From positions 1 through 7,738 of the forward strand of contig DAOVUK010000132.1 in the NCBI GenBank assembly GCA_030632625.1: a stretch of DNA of 7,738 nt. Reading direction: 5' to 3'. Below the pieces are notes generated by a model that was given only the letters and a program-made list of their open reading frames with translations, had not been told where the DNA came from and made no database searches. Positions 6,403 to 7,738 of this stretch are shown here, in pieces (within the stretch, counting starts at the first letter, position 1; each line of letters opens with the position of its first letter). The translations under genes and the position numbers were made by a program. This DNA is from Gammaproteobacteria bacterium. GTDB lineage: Bacteria; Pseudomonadota; Gammaproteobacteria; GRL18.

Positions 6403-6500
6403 ACACCACTTAGGGAACTGTTTCTGGCATTATTGTTAATATATAGTGACTGTTTTCCTATTTTTAAATGAAAATAGCACAAAATGGCTGAAAAATAGTA

Positions 6501-6521
6501 CTCTATTGCATCTTGATAGAG
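6501..6521 (+). promoter_or_regulatory. Hairpin just upstream of the greB ribosome-binding site
   Basis: CTCTAT (6501-6506) and ATAGAG (6516-6521) are perfect 6-bp reverse complements with a 9-base loop. The hairpin ends 5 bases before AGAGGA (6527-6532), the greB ribosome-binding site, and a rejected TTG start at 6513 falls in its loop. It may affect translation, but such short inverted repeats can arise by chance. Confidence 0.35.
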
Positions 6522-6542
6522 GTTAAAGAGGAATTTTGCTTT

Positions 6543-7049
6543 ATGGGACGTTATCGCCCGCCGCGCAAACCGGCTTCAAAATATATTACTCCGCAGGGTA
6601 AAGTCCGCCTGGAGGAAGAGCTGCGCTATTTATGGAAAGTGAAACGTCCGCTGGTGACACAGTCCGTATCAGAGGCGGCTGCACAGGGTGATCGGAGTGA
6701 AAATGCAGAATATATCTACGGAAAAAAGCAGCTCAGAGAAATTGATTCCCGGGTGCGATTTCTGTCAAAACGGCTGGATGATATGGTTGAGGTGGATCGT
6801 ATTCCGGAAGATCATAAAAAGGTTTTTTTCGGTGCCTGGGTTGAGTTAGAAGATGAAGAAGGCAATTTAAAGCAGTTTCGCATTGTCGGTCCGGATGAAT
6901 TTGATGTGAAAAGAGGCTTTGTCAGTATGGACTCACCGCTTGCGCAGGCGCTGTTGAATAAAACACAAGGCGATGATATTTCTGTACAGGGACCAAACGG
7001 CATCATGGCGTATTATCTGAGCAGAGTACAATATGCGCCGTTTGATTAA
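6543..7049 (+). CDS. greB: Transcription elongation factor GreB
   Basis: GreB binds the secondary channel of RNA polymerase and stimulates cleavage of backtracked transcripts, rescuing arrested elongation complexes. The 168-residue product has an N-terminal coiled-coil, with the acidic tip motif GDRSENAEY (49-57) supplying Asp50 and Glu53, equivalent to E. coli Asp41 and Glu44. KKQLREIDSRVRFLSKRL (61-78) forms the return helix. The C-terminal FKBP-like domain includes VFFGAWVELEDEEG (94-107) and SMDSPLAQALL (128-138). The N-terminal leader MGRYRPPRKP resembles GreB of Pseudomonas-like bacteria and accounts for the extra length over E. coli (158). The frame is open to a TTG at 6513, but AGAGGA (6527-6532) lies between that codon and the ATG at 6543, so the ATG is chosen. 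GreB rather than GreA is indicated by WKVKRPLVTQ and the REIDSRVRFL segment. Its stop overlaps that of the convergent permease gene. Confidence 0.96.
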   Translation: MGRYRPPRKPASKYITPQGKVRLEEELRYLWKVKRPLVTQSVSEAAAQGDRSENAEYIYGKKQLREIDSRVRFLSKRLDDMVEVDRIPEDHKKVFFGAWVELEDEEGNLKQFRIVGPDEFDVKRGFVSMDSPLAQALLNKTQGDDISVQGPNGIMAYYLSRVQYAPFD

Positions 7050-7738
7050 TCCTGCCACCAGGTGGTTAGAAACGGGATATAGGTGATTAATAATAGCCAC
7101 AACAGCATAATCAGCAGGAAGGGGAAGGTAGCCCGAAAGAGTTTTAAAATGGGTTGTTTAAAACGCTGACTGGCAATAAACAGGTTGATGCCGACAGGCG
7201 GGGTCATATAACCAATTTCAAGATTGGCCAGAAATATAATACCCAGATGGACAGGGTCGATATTATAGCGCATGGCCAGAGGCATAATGAGCGGCACCAC
7301 CACGACAATAGCAGAAAAAATATCCATCATTGCGCCCACCACAAGAAGAAATAAATTAAGCAGCAATAAAAATTGCAGTTGACTGTCAACGTGTCGTTCT
7401 ACAAACTCCAGTAAATGCATGGGGAGTTGCGAATCAATTAATAAGTTAGTCAGGCCCATGGCCATCCCCAGAATAATTAAAATACTGCCCACTAATGCCG
7501 TGGTATCAATGAGAATATGGGGTAAATCTTTAATTAAATTTATTTTTTTACTGATGACTGTTTCGACAAAAAGCACATAAGTTGCAGTTAATGCCGCCAC
7601 TTCAGTGATGGTCACAAAGCCGCCAAAAATCCCCACAAAGATAAGTATTGGCAGGACAATATCCCACATGGATTCGTGCACTGCAGTGATGACTTCCTGC
7701 CATGAAAATTTCTGCGTGGGAATATCCAGTCTGGGTGC
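7046..7738 (-). CDS. dctM: TRAP transporter large permease subunit, DctM family (C-terminal part)
   Basis: This is the C-terminal 230 residues of a TRAP (tripartite ATP-independent periplasmic) large permease, the ion-driven membrane subunit that works with a small DctQ-type subunit and a periplasmic binding protein, usually to import organic acids. The reading frame stays open to the window edge, so the 5' part is missing; full-length members are around 430 residues. Family hallmarks are GIFGGFVTITEVAALTATYV (36-55 of the fragment), VVGAMMDIFSAIVVVVPLIMP (133-153), DPVHLGIIFLANLEIGYMTP (161-180) and PVGINLFIAS (181-190). Hydrophobic segments fall at about 26-43, 79-101, 121-155, 163-189 and 203-224. 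The substrate cannot be told from this part. An internal GTG at 7679 is not the start, because the frame and family similarity continue upstream of it. The stop codon overlaps that of greB. Confidence 0.93.
   Translation of the reverse strand, partial: APRLDIPTQKFSWQEVITAVHESMWDIVLPILIFVGIFGGFVTITEVAALTATYVLFVETVISKKINLIKDLPHILIDTTALVGSILIILGMAMGLTNLLIDSQLPMHLLEFVERHVDSQLQFLLLLNLFLLVVGAMMDIFSAIVVVVPLIMPLAMRYNIDPVHLGIIFLANLEIGYMTPPVGINLFIASQRFKQPILKLFRATFPFLLIMLLWLLLITYIPFLTTWWQD

Noticed and set aside
6513..6542. Upstream TTG start for greB giving a ten-residue extension
   Set aside because: The ribosome-binding site AGAGGA lies inside this extension, and the family N-terminus begins at the ATG at 6543.
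1..7738. CRISPR array, tRNA, rRNA or phage/defence cassette
   Set aside because: No regularly spaced direct repeats, no tRNA-like cloverleaf and no defence or phage protein motifs were seen; the three palindromes are not an array.

Overview
The window reads as a chromosomal segment of a non-enteric gammaproteobacterium with a moderately AT-rich genome. A dapA-bamC pair is typical of Gammaproteobacteria. GreB carries an N-terminal extension of the kind I recall from Pseudomonas-like lineages, and the Prc, RecQ and TRAP permease sequences fit the same group. I cannot name a genus. The dispersed palindromes with GTAGAGAC/GTCTCTAC ends suggest a repeat-rich genome, but I would not use them for taxonomy.

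Layout. Positions 1-171 hold the last 56 codons of dapA (lysine/diaminopimelate synthesis), followed on the same strand by bamC (245-1498), a lipoprotein of the outer-membrane beta-barrel assembly machine. A palindromic repeat lies just after the bamC stop, then comes recQ (1581-3416), a full-length DNA repair helicase. A small gene of unknown function (3426-3644, minus strand) converges on recQ. The stretch 3645-4131 has no convincing gene. It contains two perfect 10-bp inverted repeats upstream of the small gene and, nearer prc, two further palindromes of the GTAGAGAC family. The periplasmic tail-specific protease gene prc (4132-6342, minus) is divergent from greB (6543-7049, plus), a transcript-cleavage factor. 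greB meets, tail to tail with overlapping stop codons, a TRAP transporter large permease gene (7046-7738, minus) whose 5' part lies outside the window.

The genes are mostly core housekeeping functions: cell-envelope assembly and turnover (DapA, BamC, Prc), genome maintenance (RecQ), transcription fidelity (GreB) and solute uptake (TRAP permease). I see no operon that amounts to a new system. The unusual material is at a finer scale: an 18-bp in-frame tandem repeat that lengthens the signal-peptide n-region of BamC, an Asp directly after the lipidated Cys of BamC, three copies of a palindromic repeat family, a possible structured leader before the small unknown gene, and an acidic low-complexity insertion near the C-terminus of Prc.
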